18,391 nt of DNA from assembly GCA_018066065.1 (NCBI GenBank), contig JAGHSC010000134.1, forward strand, positions 1-18,391. Reading direction: 5' to 3'. The position numbers and the translations under genes are program-made. Shown piece after piece: positions 1 to 8,721 of the stretch (the first letter of the stretch is position 1; each line of letters opens with the position of its first letter). The notes below the pieces were generated by a model that saw only the letters and a list, made by a program, of their open reading frames with translations, searched no databases and had not been told where the DNA came from. This DNA is from Candidatus Cryptobacteroides faecihippi. Its GTDB lineage: Bacteria; Bacteroidota; Bacteroidia; Bacteroidales; UBA932.

Positions 1-1
1 G

Positions 2-805
2 TTCATGCCTGTCACGGTCTCGCAGAGGCAGTTCAAGATGGACATGCTGCTCAAGGACGCAGACTTCATCTTCTTCAACCACCCGGACAGGACGAACTTC
101 ACCGGCGAAAGCGACATGGCCCTTCTGAGCGGCTACAGGCTGCTTGAGGCCGACTGCGGCTTCAGGGACAAGGACACCTACTGCAGGAAATGGGACATCG
201 CCCTTTCCAACGGGCATTATGTCCCGAGCGCCATCAGCGACGATCTCCACGAGCCGGAAAAGACTGACAGGATTGCGAGAAGATGCACCTACATCGACTC
301 GCCGACAGAGAACTACGAAGACATAAAGGAAAGCCTTCTGGCAGGCAGATGCTACACCGCCCACATCCCGGACTTCGGCAACGGGGACTGGGACGAGAAG
401 ATCAGGGCAAACCATGACCTCCCGACCATCCTGGACATCGGTCTGAGGGATGGAAACGAGACATTCATGACCCTCTCACGCCCTGCATCAAGGATTGAGG
501 TCATCGGACAGGAAGGAGAACTCGTCAAGACAGTCAGCGACACGGCTTCCGTGGATTACAGATTCTCCGAAAGCGACAGCTACATACGTCTTGTAGCCAG
601 GTTTGATGACGGCACGGTGCTGATGAGCAATCCTTTCGCGAGATGGGACTCCAGCTCCACGGCATCAGGGACGCCGTACAGGGACTATTCCCACAGGATC
701 GACTGGCTGCTGACCGTACCGTTCAACCTGATCGTGATCCTCATCGCCGCCCTCCTTTTCAGGCTGGCGGCAGGCATCATGAGGAAACCTTACTTGATGA
801 ACTGA
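2..805 (+). CDS. PHP-domain metallophosphoesterase-like protein, C-terminal part (5' end outside window)
   Basis: The reading frame is open from the window edge, so the true start is missing; the ATG at 5 is internal. The visible 267 residues fit the second half of a PHP-type (CehA/McbA-like) metallohydrolase. I see an FFNHPDR segment near residue 25 and a SDDLHEP segment near residue 79 that matches the Asp-x-His metal-binding motif of this fold. A beta-rich tail (about residues 130-215) resembles the accessory domain of these proteins. A single hydrophobic helix near residues 236-258, followed by a basic end, suggests a membrane anchor. PHP enzymes hydrolyse phosphate esters with bound metals, but the substrate cannot be told from this fragment. 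The last 16 bases overlap the end of the convergent phosphohexomutase gene. The family call is fairly secure; the exact function is not. Confidence 0.7.
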   Translation, partial: FMPVTVSQRQFKMDMLLKDADFIFFNHPDRTNFTGESDMALLSGYRLLEADCGFRDKDTYCRKWDIALSNGHYVPSAISDDLHEPEKTDRIARRCTYIDSPTENYEDIKESLLAGRCYTAHIPDFGNGDWDEKIRANHDLPTILDIGLRDGNETFMTLSRPASRIEVIGQEGELVKTVSDTASVDYRFSESDSYIRLVARFDDGTVLMSNPFARWDSSSTASGTPYRDYSHRIDWLLTVPFNLIVILIAALLFRLAAGIMRKPYLMN

Positions 806-2454
806 GCGCGCAGAGCCTCGAGCTTTGCGTCAGCATCGTCACCCTTTGCACCGAAGTAGAACTTGATCTTCGGCTCTGTTCCGGAAGGACGGACAGAGAC
901 GATGTCTCCTGCCTCGCTGAAGAACTGAAGAACGTTTGACTTGACAAGTCCTGTCTTCTCAGGCTCAAGGTAGTCGATGACCTTGACGACCTTGGAGCCA
1001 CAGATCTCCTGAGGAGGATTCTGGCGCATGTCGGCCATGATCTGCTGGATTTCCTCAGCACCGGTCTTGCCCTTGCGGACGAGAGAGACGAGAGACTCCT
1101 TGCGGTAGCCGTACTCCTTGTAGATTCTCTGGAGCAGCTGGTAGAGGGACAGTCCCTGGTCGGCTGCCCATGCAGCACACTCTGCGATGGTTGAGCATGC
1201 TACTGGAGCATCCTTGTCGCGGCCGAACTCTCCGACATTGAAGCCATAGCTTTCCTCGCCTCCACAGATGAATTCACCCTTTCCTTCGTTGCGGCGGACA
1301 ACCTCACCGATGTACTTGAAGCCCGTGAGGACGTCATAGCACTTCACGCCGAAGCTCTCGGCGATGTCGGCAAGAAGCTGTGAAGTGACGACAGTCTTGC
1401 AGATGTACTTGGTGTCATCGATCTTGCCAAGTTCCTTCCAGCGGGTAAGGATGTAGTATGTCATGATGCTGGCAGTCTGGTTTCCGTTGAGCTGGACAAG
1501 CTTTCCGTCATTGTCGCGGACTGCAATGCCCATGCGGTCGGCATCAGGGTCGGTCGCCATGACAAGGTCAGCGCCCTTTTTGTCAGCAAGCTCGAGAGCC
1601 ATCTTCATTGCTGCAGGCTCTTCCGGGTTTGGAGAAGCCACGGTAGGGAAATCGCCATCGCTGACATCCTGGTCCATGACATGGTAGACATTGGTGAAGC
1701 CAAGCCTCTTGAGGCACTCAGGGACGAGGCGGACGCCACATCCGTGCAGAGGAGTGTAGACGATCTTGAGATCGCTGTGCCTCTTGCATGACTCAGGGCT
1801 GAGCATGAGGGAGAGGATGTCCTTCATGTAACTCTCATCCATTGCCTTGCCCATGAGCTCGACCTCGCCGCAGTGGTCACCCTTCTCGAACTTGACGAGA
1901 GAAGGATCCGAAACCTTGGCGACCTCGGCGATGATCTCGGTGTCGACAGGTGAAGTGATCTGTGCGCCATCGTTCCAGTAAGCCTTGTAGTCGTTGTACT
2001 CCTTCGGATTGTGTGAAGCCGTCACCATGACACCAGCGATAGCTCCTACCTTGCGGATGGCATAGCTGAGTTCAGGCGTAGGCCTGATGTTGTCGAAGAT
2101 GTAGACGTGAAGTCCATTGGCACTGAACACGTCGGCGGTGATCCTGGCGAAAAGCTTTGAATTGTTGCGGGAGTCATAGGAGATGCAGACCTTGATGTCG
2201 TCTCCGCTGACATGCTTGAGGATGTAGTTGGCAAGGCCCTGGGTGGCCATGCCGACGGTGTACTTGTTCATCCTGTTTGTTCCCACACCCATGATGCCCC
2301 TGAGTCCGCCGGTACCGAACTCAAGATTCTTGTAGAAAGCATCCTCGAGACCTGCAGGGTCGTTGTTCCTGAGTTCAAGGATCTGCATCTTGGTCTCCTG
2401 GTCGAAATCGCCTTCAAGCCACTGCTTGACGACTGCCATATAATCTTGTGCCAT
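790..2454 (-). CDS. phosphoglucomutase/phosphomannomutase (alpha-D-phosphohexomutase)
   Basis: This 554-residue cytoplasmic enzyme moves phosphate between C1 and C6 of glucose or mannose and links glycolysis to nucleotide-sugar and storage-polysaccharide synthesis. All four family signatures are present: the phosphoserine loop TASHNP at 145-150 (Ser147), the metal-binding loop DPDADRMG at 302-309, the sugar-specificity loop GGEESYG at 398-404, and the phosphate-binding loop RPSGTEPK at 522-529. The length suits the long phosphohexomutase type seen in Firmicutes and Bacteroidetes rather than the roughly 460-residue AlgC type. The ATG at 2454 follows a TAnnTTTG promoter by about 30 bases. Glucose versus mannose preference cannot be decided from the sequence. 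Its 3' end overlaps the convergent PHP gene by 16 bases. Confidence 0.95.
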   Translation of the reverse strand: MAQDYMAVVKQWLEGDFDQETKMQILELRNNDPAGLEDAFYKNLEFGTGGLRGIMGVGTNRMNKYTVGMATQGLANYILKHVSGDDIKVCISYDSRNNSKLFARITADVFSANGLHVYIFDNIRPTPELSYAIRKVGAIAGVMVTASHNPKEYNDYKAYWNDGAQITSPVDTEIIAEVAKVSDPSLVKFEKGDHCGEVELMGKAMDESYMKDILSLMLSPESCKRHSDLKIVYTPLHGCGVRLVPECLKRLGFTNVYHVMDQDVSDGDFPTVASPNPEEPAAMKMALELADKKGADLVMATDPDADRMGIAVRDNDGKLVQLNGNQTASIMTYYILTRWKELGKIDDTKYICKTVVTSQLLADIAESFGVKCYDVLTGFKYIGEVVRRNEGKGEFICGGEESYGFNVGEFGRDKDAPVACSTIAECAAWAADQGLSLYQLLQRIYKEYGYRKESLVSLVRKGKTGAEEIQQIMADMRQNPPQEICGSKVVKVIDYLEPEKTGLVKSNVLQFFSEAGDIVSVRPSGTEPKIKFYFGAKGDDADAKLEALRAQFIK

Positions 2455-2485
2455 TGTATTTTAAGTTTGTTGTTTCCTGATTCTG

Positions 2486-2493
2486 CAAATATA
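2486..2493 (-). promoter_or_regulatory. Bacteroidota -7 promoter box of the phosphohexomutase gene
   Basis: On the minus strand this reads TATATTTG, a match to TAnnTTTG, about 32 bases before the ATG. A weak -33 candidate, TGTG (2513-2516), sits 19 bases upstream. This predicts a leader of roughly 28 bases. Confidence 0.65.
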
Positions 2494-2527
2494 CTCAAAA
2501 AGAAGGTCTGCCCACACTCGGGAGCCA

Positions 2528-5212
2528 TCAATGTTTCAACGAAGTTTTGAACGTAGGGCAGTTGAAGCCACTGACCCTGAGGTCGACACCGTTCCCGGTG
2601 TACCTTGAGGAAGTCTCGATGGTGACCGTCTTCTGTGCATGAGGTGTGAGACAGAAGAAGTTGTCGGTGTAGAACGAAGGCTTCACATGCTTTCCATCCT
2701 TGTCGAGGAGCTCGATCTGGTTGAAGAATGCAATCCTCGAAGAGCGGTTCTTCAGGGTGACATCGACGAAGAACTTTCCGTTCTCCTCCCTCACTGAATA
2801 TGTGGTCTTCACATCTGCCCTGCCAAGATCCGACAGCGTCTGGAATCCGGAAGTGGTCGGACCTGTCACGGTAGTCTTGCCCTCGTAGGCATCATTGGAC
2901 CTCCAGTAGAAGTTCTCGGAGACAAGCTTTCCCTTCTCATCGTAGAGATAAAGCTTGATGAAGTTGACCTGCGAGATGTTCTCAGGGAAGTCGATCCTGA
3001 TCACATCACATGCAACACCATCTTCCGGAAGGTCGACGACAGCGGACTTCTCGAAGACAACCTTGCTGCGGATGTCATAGACCTGAGCCTTGACCTTGTA
3101 GCCGGTGAAAGCCTGATAGTAGTCGTTGACGACAGAGACAGTGTTCTTGAGGTAGTCGAACTGGGCATGAAGAGGCTCCAGGGCATTTGCTGCCGCATAG
3201 AGTGAGGCAAGAGGCTCGAGAGACCAGTCCCACATCATCGATCCGACCGTAGGGACTGCATTGTTGTGATGCCAGAAGAGGACACCGGATGCCCACCTGT
3301 CACCGTAGCCGAGCTTGTTGTAGTTCCAGACCTCCCAGACAGCCTTGTAGCTGAGTGCACCGACGAACTGAGCCTTGCGCACATATTCCTCAAGAGAGGA
3401 TGACTCTCCGTACTCCTTGACCATCTTGTCATAGAGGGTGGTCATGAGAAGGAAACCGTTGCCATCGCGATAGTCCCATGCCTCCTTGTTCATAGGCCAC
3501 AGGTCCTTCTCCGGAAGCATCTCCCTGAGTTCCTCGGCGAGAGGCAGGCAAGGAGTACCGTATTCAGGATTGAAGCCATCCACACGGCTGCCGCGGTCCG
3601 AAGCGGTGTTCTCGTAGTGGCGCATAGGGTTGACCTGCTTGTAAGGGCTGCCATCGTGGATGCCATCGCACTCAGACTGGGTCTGATAGCCTCTGGTACC
3701 ATCCAGCTTCTCGAGAAGTTCCGGTGTGCCGGTCACCTCCGAGCTTTCGTTCGAGGCCACATAGTAGGCAAGGGATGGATGGTTGCGGATATTCTTGACT
3801 GTCGATGCGACATTGGCCAGGTACATCGGCTGATCCTGTGGATGCATCGTGTCTCCCGTGAGCCAGAATTCCTGCCAGACAAGGAAACCCATCTCGTCGC
3901 AGAGACGGTAGAAGGTCTCGCTTTCCTCGATTCCTCCACCCCAGAGGCGGATGAGGTTGACGCCGCACTGGCGGGTGTACCTAAGCTCAGCCTCGGTGCG
4001 CTCGTCCGTCATCTTGAGCATGGCCTCCGGAATCCAGTTGGTTCCGCGGACAAAGAGCTTCTTTCCATTGACATAGAAGAGTCTCGAGCCATCAGGTGTG
4101 TTCATGTCGGATACTATTTCCCTGATTCCGAAAGTCGTGCTGACCTCGTCGCAGACCTTTCCACCCACGACTGCAGTCAACTTGAGCTCGTAAAGATTCT
4201 GAGGGCCCTTGTTGATTGGCCACCAGAGCTTTGGATCGTCGATGATGAGCTGCTTGAATTCATCCGGAGTGAAAGTAACCTCAGCCTGTGCCCCGCGGAG
4301 AAGGTGTGCGGTCTTCTCGAATGTGATGCCTTCGCCGACGATCTCACCCTTGACGGTGACATCGACGCCGGCCATCGACATGCTTGGGTTGACGACGGTG
4401 ACAGAGACCGTCTCGCGTGACTGGGCATAGTCCGGATGGCGAAGCTCGGACTTGATGAAAGGATGCCTGAGGTCGACGTCGCCCGTGGCATAGAGCGAAA
4501 CGCTCTTCCAGATGCCCGTGTTGCGGTCACGGATGCCATCCATGAAGGTGAAGTCCCAGCCCACGGACATCAGCATGGTGGTGTTCTTTCCGATGAAGCC
4601 GTCGCCTCCGTTATGGAATTCGCCGGTGGCTCCCCATTCCTTCCTGAGCATCTTAGCTCCTGGGACATCCACAGGGAAGACCTTGACAGCCAGCACATTG
4701 GAAGCGCCAACCTTGACATAGTCGGTGACATCGATGAAGTCCTTGATGAACATGCCGTTGATGACATCGAGCAGGCTTCCGTTGACCCAGACCTCGGCGC
4801 GGTAGTTGATTCCGTCGAGCTGCATCCAGACATGCTTCCCGGAGAAAGCCTCAGGAACCTCGAAAGTGGTGCGGTACCAGCTTGTGTAGCAGTCTCTCCC
4901 GGCTGTTGCGAGATCCGGGATCAGTCCCTCTTCAAGCTTGTTGTTGACGCCCCAGTAAGGGTCAGGATAGACCTCATTGTGCACCAAGGTGCCGAGTACA
5001 GTCCCGGGAACGATGGCATCCATCCATGAAGAGGAATCGAACCCCTCCTTGGAAATCTGCTCGCCCGGAGCACTGACATCCGAGATCCTGGCCATCTGCC
5101 AGTCAGAGCCGCCATCATGGAACAGCTTGGAATCGAGAACTATACGCTCCTGTGCAAGGAGAGACAACGCGGTGCATGCCATCATGGCAGCAAGTAAGAG
5201 AATCTTTTTCAT
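2528..5212 (-). CDS. exported glycoside hydrolase family 2 (beta-mannosidase-like)
   Basis: An 894-residue secreted glycosidase. I chose the ATG at 5212 because it begins a classic signal peptide (MKKILLLAAMMACTALSLLAQ); the longer frame needs a TTG inside the promoter. The order is GH2 sugar-binding jelly roll (about 30-215), immunoglobulin-like domain (about 240-370, with a LWWP segment), TIM barrel (about 375-690) and C-terminal beta domains. Asn488-Glu489 (ASNESSE) is the expected acid/base pair, and Glu550 in FNPEYGTP matches the GH2 nucleophile position. RLWGGG followed by YRLCDEMGFLVWQEF resembles beta-mannosidase and exo-beta-glucosaminidase members more than beta-galactosidases. It should trim glycans in the periplasm or at the cell surface. 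There is no SusC/SusD pair nearby. GH2 membership is firm; the substrate is open. Confidence 0.9.
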   Translation of the reverse strand: MKKILLLAAMMACTALSLLAQERIVLDSKLFHDGGSDWQMARISDVSAPGEQISKEGFDSSSWMDAIVPGTVLGTLVHNEVYPDPYWGVNNKLEEGLIPDLATAGRDCYTSWYRTTFEVPEAFSGKHVWMQLDGINYRAEVWVNGSLLDVINGMFIKDFIDVTDYVKVGASNVLAVKVFPVDVPGAKMLRKEWGATGEFHNGGDGFIGKNTTMLMSVGWDFTFMDGIRDRNTGIWKSVSLYATGDVDLRHPFIKSELRHPDYAQSRETVSVTVVNPSMSMAGVDVTVKGEIVGEGITFEKTAHLLRGAQAEVTFTPDEFKQLIIDDPKLWWPINKGPQNLYELKLTAVVGGKVCDEVSTTFGIREIVSDMNTPDGSRLFYVNGKKLFVRGTNWIPEAMLKMTDERTEAELRYTRQCGVNLIRLWGGGIEESETFYRLCDEMGFLVWQEFWLTGDTMHPQDQPMYLANVASTVKNIRNHPSLAYYVASNESSEVTGTPELLEKLDGTRGYQTQSECDGIHDGSPYKQVNPMRHYENTASDRGSRVDGFNPEYGTPCLPLAEELREMLPEKDLWPMNKEAWDYRDGNGFLLMTTLYDKMVKEYGESSSLEEYVRKAQFVGALSYKAVWEVWNYNKLGYGDRWASGVLFWHHNNAVPTVGSMMWDWSLEPLASLYAAANALEPLHAQFDYLKNTVSVVNDYYQAFTGYKVKAQVYDIRSKVVFEKSAVVDLPEDGVACDVIRIDFPENISQVNFIKLYLYDEKGKLVSENFYWRSNDAYEGKTTVTGPTTSGFQTLSDLGRADVKTTYSVREENGKFFVDVTLKNRSSRIAFFNQIELLDKDGKHVKPSFYTDNFFCLTPHAQKTVTIETSSRYTGNGVDLRVSGFNCPTFKTSLKH

Positions 5213-5233
5213 GAAAAATGGTTCTGGGTTCTT

Positions 5234-5241
5234 CAAAGATA
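5234..5241 (-). promoter_or_regulatory. -7 promoter box of the GH2 gene
   Basis: Minus strand TATCTTTG, about 22 bases before the ATG at 5212. ATTTGAT (5252-5258) lies upstream, with its TTTG 12 bases from the box; the same element is found before the DPP IV gene. No TTTG lies at the usual 19-21 base spacing. Confidence 0.6.
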
Positions 5242-5253
5242 ATGAATATTCAT
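5242..5253. repeat. 12-bp perfect palindrome between divergent promoters
   Basis: ATGAATATTCAT is a perfect 12-base palindrome between the two back-to-back -7 boxes of the GH2 and methyltransferase genes. It could be a binding site for a dimeric regulator, but there is only one copy in the window and it may be AT-rich chance. Confidence 0.4.
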
Positions 5254-5261
5254 CAAATTGC

Positions 5262-5269
5262 TATCTTTG
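5262..5269 (+). promoter_or_regulatory. -7 promoter box of the THUMP-like methyltransferase gene
   Basis: TATCTTTG ends only 5 bases before the ATG at 5275, so transcription should begin at, or within a few bases of, the start codon. No -33 TTTG is seen at the usual spacing. Confidence 0.55.
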
Positions 5270-5274
5270 CAGAG

Positions 5275-6567
5275 ATGGACAAGTTCGAGGAATTCATAGT
5301 AGCCAATGAAAAGTCTGACACCTCCAGGCTTCTGCTGTCGGTCAAGAGCTGGCCGGCACCGGAATTCCCACTTCCAGGGAGCCTGACCCCAAGGGACCTC
5401 GCCGTCTGCACGATCGACTCAAGGAAGAAGCTCGCAAGGAAAGTGCCCCAGTGGCACGCCCTCACCTCGCTGGCCTACGTCAACACCATCAGCGCAGAAC
5501 AGTGCAGCTCCACCCAGACAGCAACCTACAAGGCCAGCCTCGCAAGGAAGATCCTCAATGAACATCCAGACTGCGCACCGACTCTCACCGTCGACCTTAC
5601 CGGAGGCATGGGAGTGGACTCATGGGCATTCAGCAAGGTTTCGTCAAAGGTCATCTACAATGAGATGAATCCTGACCTCGCCGCTGCGGCAGGGCACAAC
5701 TTTCCCATCCTCGGGATGGACAATGTGACAATCTCCTGCGCGGAGGTAAAACCCGGGAATGTCGACTCGATAATTGGAGACTCCGAGCCTGGGCTGATCT
5801 TCCTGGACCCGGCCAGAAGAGCTTCGGACGGCAAGAAGGTGTTCCTTCTGGAAGACTGTCAGCCGGATGTCCTGAAGCTGGTCCCTGAGCTGTTCGACCG
5901 ATGCCGGCACATCCTTCTCAAGCTCTCACCCATGGCAGACATCAGCATGGTCAGGGAAAGGCTGGAGGATGCTGCGGGAAAGAGATGCGTCAGGGAGATC
6001 CATGTCGTAGCCTTCGGTGGCGAATGCAAGGAGCTACTGATCTGGATGGACAGGGAGCACAATGGTGAAGCGTCCACGATCTGCTGCGAGGACGGGAATG
6101 TCATCAGCTTCGACGATGTCCGGAAAGAGGATGAGGCTCCGCAGATGGACTCCACGTGGATGGAGATCCTCTTTGAACCAGGGAAATCCCTGACGAAGGC
6201 AGGAGTCTTCAGCGCCGTGGCCAGGAAATTCCATCTTGCAAAGCTTGCCCGCTTCACCCACCTCTATGCAGTGCCAAGGCCTCTTGGAGAAGACGAATCG
6301 AAGGCTCTGGCCGAACAGCTGGGCAGATTCGGGAAAGTGTTCACCGTCAGCGAGGTTCTCCCTCTGAACAAGGCCGCCATGAAGGAAGTCGGGAAAAGGT
6401 TCCCGAAGTGTGAGGTGTCAGCCAGAAACATTCCTCTGAGCAGCGACGAGCTGAGATCGCGCCTGAAAGTGGGATCAGGCAACGATGCGCACATATTCGG
6501 AGCCCGCATCGAACTTCCGTACGACGCGGGCAACCATATTCTTGTATGTCAGCCTTTCAGGGGCTGA
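5275..6567 (+). CDS. THUMP-like class I SAM-dependent methyltransferase
   Basis: A 430-residue protein of the Bacteroidetes THUMP-like methyltransferase family, probably acting on RNA in the cytoplasm. The SAM-binding motif I is VDLTGGMGVDS at 106-116. The motif IV region is LIFLDPARR, with LDPARR at 177-182. The C-terminal part (about 330-430) fits the THUMP-like domain, including SGNDAHIFGARI near the end. The target base is unknown. In-frame ATGs exist at 5218 and 5242, but both lie upstream of or between promoter elements. I prefer 5275 because its product (MDKFEEFIV) begins as expected for the family and the promoter box lies directly upstream. The stop is 4 bases from the end of the convergent peptidase gene. 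Confidence 0.85.
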   Translation: MDKFEEFIVANEKSDTSRLLLSVKSWPAPEFPLPGSLTPRDLAVCTIDSRKKLARKVPQWHALTSLAYVNTISAEQCSSTQTATYKASLARKILNEHPDCAPTLTVDLTGGMGVDSWAFSKVSSKVIYNEMNPDLAAAAGHNFPILGMDNVTISCAEVKPGNVDSIIGDSEPGLIFLDPARRASDGKKVFLLEDCQPDVLKLVPELFDRCRHILLKLSPMADISMVRERLEDAAGKRCVREIHVVAFGGECKELLIWMDREHNGEASTICCEDGNVISFDDVRKEDEAPQMDSTWMEILFEPGKSLTKAGVFSAVARKFHLAKLARFTHLYAVPRPLGEDESKALAEQLGRFGKVFTVSEVLPLNKAAMKEVGKRFPKCEVSARNIPLSSDELRSRLKVGSGNDAHIFGARIELPYDAGNHILVCQPFRG

Positions 6568-6571
6568 GAGG

Positions 6572-8692
6572 TTATTCCCCCTTCAGATACTTGAGCCAGA
6601 ACTCATTCTCGGCATCATTGGCATGGGCGCCCTGGTAGCCGCGGTAGCCGTGCATTCCGTCAGGGTAGATCATGAGCTCGAACTTGGCGCCAGCTTTCTG
6701 GAGTGCATCCACGAGCATGAGGGTGTTCTGGAAATGGACATTGTCATCGCCTGTGCCGTGGGTAAGCCTGAGCATCACAGAGCCATCATCCTTTCCTGCC
6801 TTGACAGGGTAGTTTGCGGCATGGGCCACAGCGCGCGTCTGTGAATAGCCATCCGGATTGTTCGCAGGAGTGTCCATGAAGCGTTCCGTGTAATGGGTGT
6901 CGTAGAGAGCCCAGTCGTAGACACCACCTCCGGCGATTCCGTAATGGAAGGCATCGGAATGATCCATGACAAGCAGGGATGTCATCGTGCCACCGAACGA
7001 GAAGCCCTCGACTCCAATCCTGTCGCCATCGACATAAGGCAGGGACTTGAGATAGTCCGCCCACTCCACGAAATCAAGCACTTCCCTCTCGGAAAGCCTC
7101 CTGTAGATCATGTCAAGACCCTTCCTTCCGTTGTGTCCGGAAGCTCTGCAGTCAGCTATGATCTCGATTATGCCATTGCTGGTGAACCACTTGTACATTC
7201 CAAGACCGGACCATGCATCTGTGACGCGTGGGGAATCAGGACCGCCATAGATGTCCATGTGGACAGGGTACTTCCTTGCCGGATCGAAGTCATCAGGAAG
7301 ACAGATCAGGGCAGGGAGCTCGAATCCGTCCTTCGTCGTCATGGTGATGAGCTGAGGAAGATTCATCGAAGAGAGATCCACACCCTCGGCAGCATCTGCA
7401 ACCTTGAATGAGCGGGAAGGCTTTGCGACATCGAATATCCACACCTGGTCAGGTACGTTGCACCTGCTCATGGAAGCGGCGGCGTATTTCATGTCTGGAG
7501 AGATCCTGACTTTCGAGACGTGAAAGGAAGGGTCGGAGATTGCCTTGACATTGCTCTTGCTGACTGAATACAGGCAGGAAGCTGACCTGGAATCCCTTTC
7601 CGCAACGAAGTAGACGGTGGCAGAGGTTCCATCGAACTTCTTCGACGGCTTTCCTTCATCGACGTCCAGAAGGGTCATCCTCCAGTTAGGGCCATCAGTC
7701 AGTCTCGTCAGGACAGAGCCGTCGTAGGAGAGATAGTAGACCTGCTGCCATGATGTCTCGAACGAGCGGACCATGTAAAGTCCGTCACGGCCGAACAGCA
7801 TGCCTTCGATCCAGTCAAGCCAGGTGTCATATTCCTCATGATAGATGCACTTCTTGCTTCCATCCTCTGGAGAGACGGCATAGAGGTCCAGCTGGTTCTG
7901 GGTCCTCGGCTCCCTCTGGATGAAGATAGCCTTGCTGTCAGCACCCCAGAAAGGAGTTCCGAAGTACTGGTCGTCGTCCTCGTTGAAGTCAGCCCAGGCA
8001 ATGTCTCCTCCCTGTATGTCGGCAATGCCGATCCTTACCTTCGGATTGGCGTCCCCACACTTGGGATAACGAGTCATCCTGATCGAGCCTCCAGTCGGAG
8101 AAACGCCCTCGAGAGGGACCGCCGCACCTGCCTTCTGTGAATATGAGAGTCCCATTCCCCTTCTGTCATACTCCTCAGGGTAGGCGGAGTAGATCGGGAA
8201 GACAGGGACATCCTTGTTGTCGAAACGGTAGAATCCGATCTTCCTTGAGTCCGGAGACCACCAGAAGGCACGGTAGCGTGAAGGACGGCCCAGGATCTCC
8301 TCATAGTAGACCCATGAGGCATAGCCGTTGAGAATGGTATCGGATCCGTCAAAAGTGAGCCTTTTCTCGGCCTTGGTCTCAGTGTCGGCGATCCAGAGAT
8401 CATTGTCCCTGGTGAAGGCGATGAATCTGGAATCAGGCGAAAGGGTCGGATTCACAGCACCTTCCGGAACGAACGGAAGCAATTCCTGTCCCTCGGCACA
8501 GACGATGCCAGTCGTCCTGGCCCCAGTCCTTGCGTTGATTGAAAAGTCATTTTCCCCACCGAAAGAGCCATCGAATGTCATTGCAACCTCATCATTGCCA
8601 ACCCATTTCCAGAAAAACGGGACACGCGAAGGGTTCTGGCCAAACAGACAAGTGCAGCAGGACAACGCTGCAGCGAGCAGAAACTTTTTCAT
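6572..8692 (-). CDS. exported dipeptidyl peptidase IV-type serine protease (family S9)
   Basis: A 706-residue secreted peptidase that should release N-terminal dipeptides, typically X-Pro or X-Ala, in the periplasm. I chose the ATG at 8692 because it starts a signal peptide (MKKFLLAAALSC, ending near FGQ). Residues about 30-440 are the DPP IV beta-propeller, including SWVYYEEI, which carries the N-terminus-binding double Glu (131-132). The alpha/beta hydrolase domain follows, with nucleophile Ser565 in GFSFGG, Asp649/650 in HGTGDDNVHF and His681 in DGMHGYRG. The nucleophile motif has Phe where many relatives have GWSYGG. Length and triad are complete, so it should be active. Such enzymes support peptide scavenging in Bacteroidetes. 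Confidence 0.93.
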   Translation of the reverse strand: MKKFLLAAALSCCTCLFGQNPSRVPFFWKWVGNDEVAMTFDGSFGGENDFSINARTGARTTGIVCAEGQELLPFVPEGAVNPTLSPDSRFIAFTRDNDLWIADTETKAEKRLTFDGSDTILNGYASWVYYEEILGRPSRYRAFWWSPDSRKIGFYRFDNKDVPVFPIYSAYPEEYDRRGMGLSYSQKAGAAVPLEGVSPTGGSIRMTRYPKCGDANPKVRIGIADIQGGDIAWADFNEDDDQYFGTPFWGADSKAIFIQREPRTQNQLDLYAVSPEDGSKKCIYHEEYDTWLDWIEGMLFGRDGLYMVRSFETSWQQVYYLSYDGSVLTRLTDGPNWRMTLLDVDEGKPSKKFDGTSATVYFVAERDSRSASCLYSVSKSNVKAISDPSFHVSKVRISPDMKYAAASMSRCNVPDQVWIFDVAKPSRSFKVADAAEGVDLSSMNLPQLITMTTKDGFELPALICLPDDFDPARKYPVHMDIYGGPDSPRVTDAWSGLGMYKWFTSNGIIEIIADCRASGHNGRKGLDMIYRRLSEREVLDFVEWADYLKSLPYVDGDRIGVEGFSFGGTMTSLLVMDHSDAFHYGIAGGGVYDWALYDTHYTERFMDTPANNPDGYSQTRAVAHAANYPVKAGKDDGSVMLRLTHGTGDDNVHFQNTLMLVDALQKAGAKFELMIYPDGMHGYRGYQGAHANDAENEFWLKYLKGE

Positions 8693-8721
8693 ATCAATCA
8701 GCATATGTAACAATTATCTTG

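Noticed and set aside
3617..5029. Long plus-strand open frames (3617-4420 and 4436-5029) within the GH2 gene
   Set aside because: They lie antisense to a clearly conserved GH2 enzyme, show no recognisable domain, and are expected shadows in a GC-rich gene with few stops on the opposite strand.
6550..6566. Weak stem CAGCC/GGCTG at the end of the methyltransferase gene as a terminator
   Set aside because: Only 5 base pairs with a 7-base loop and no T-tract; not enough to call.
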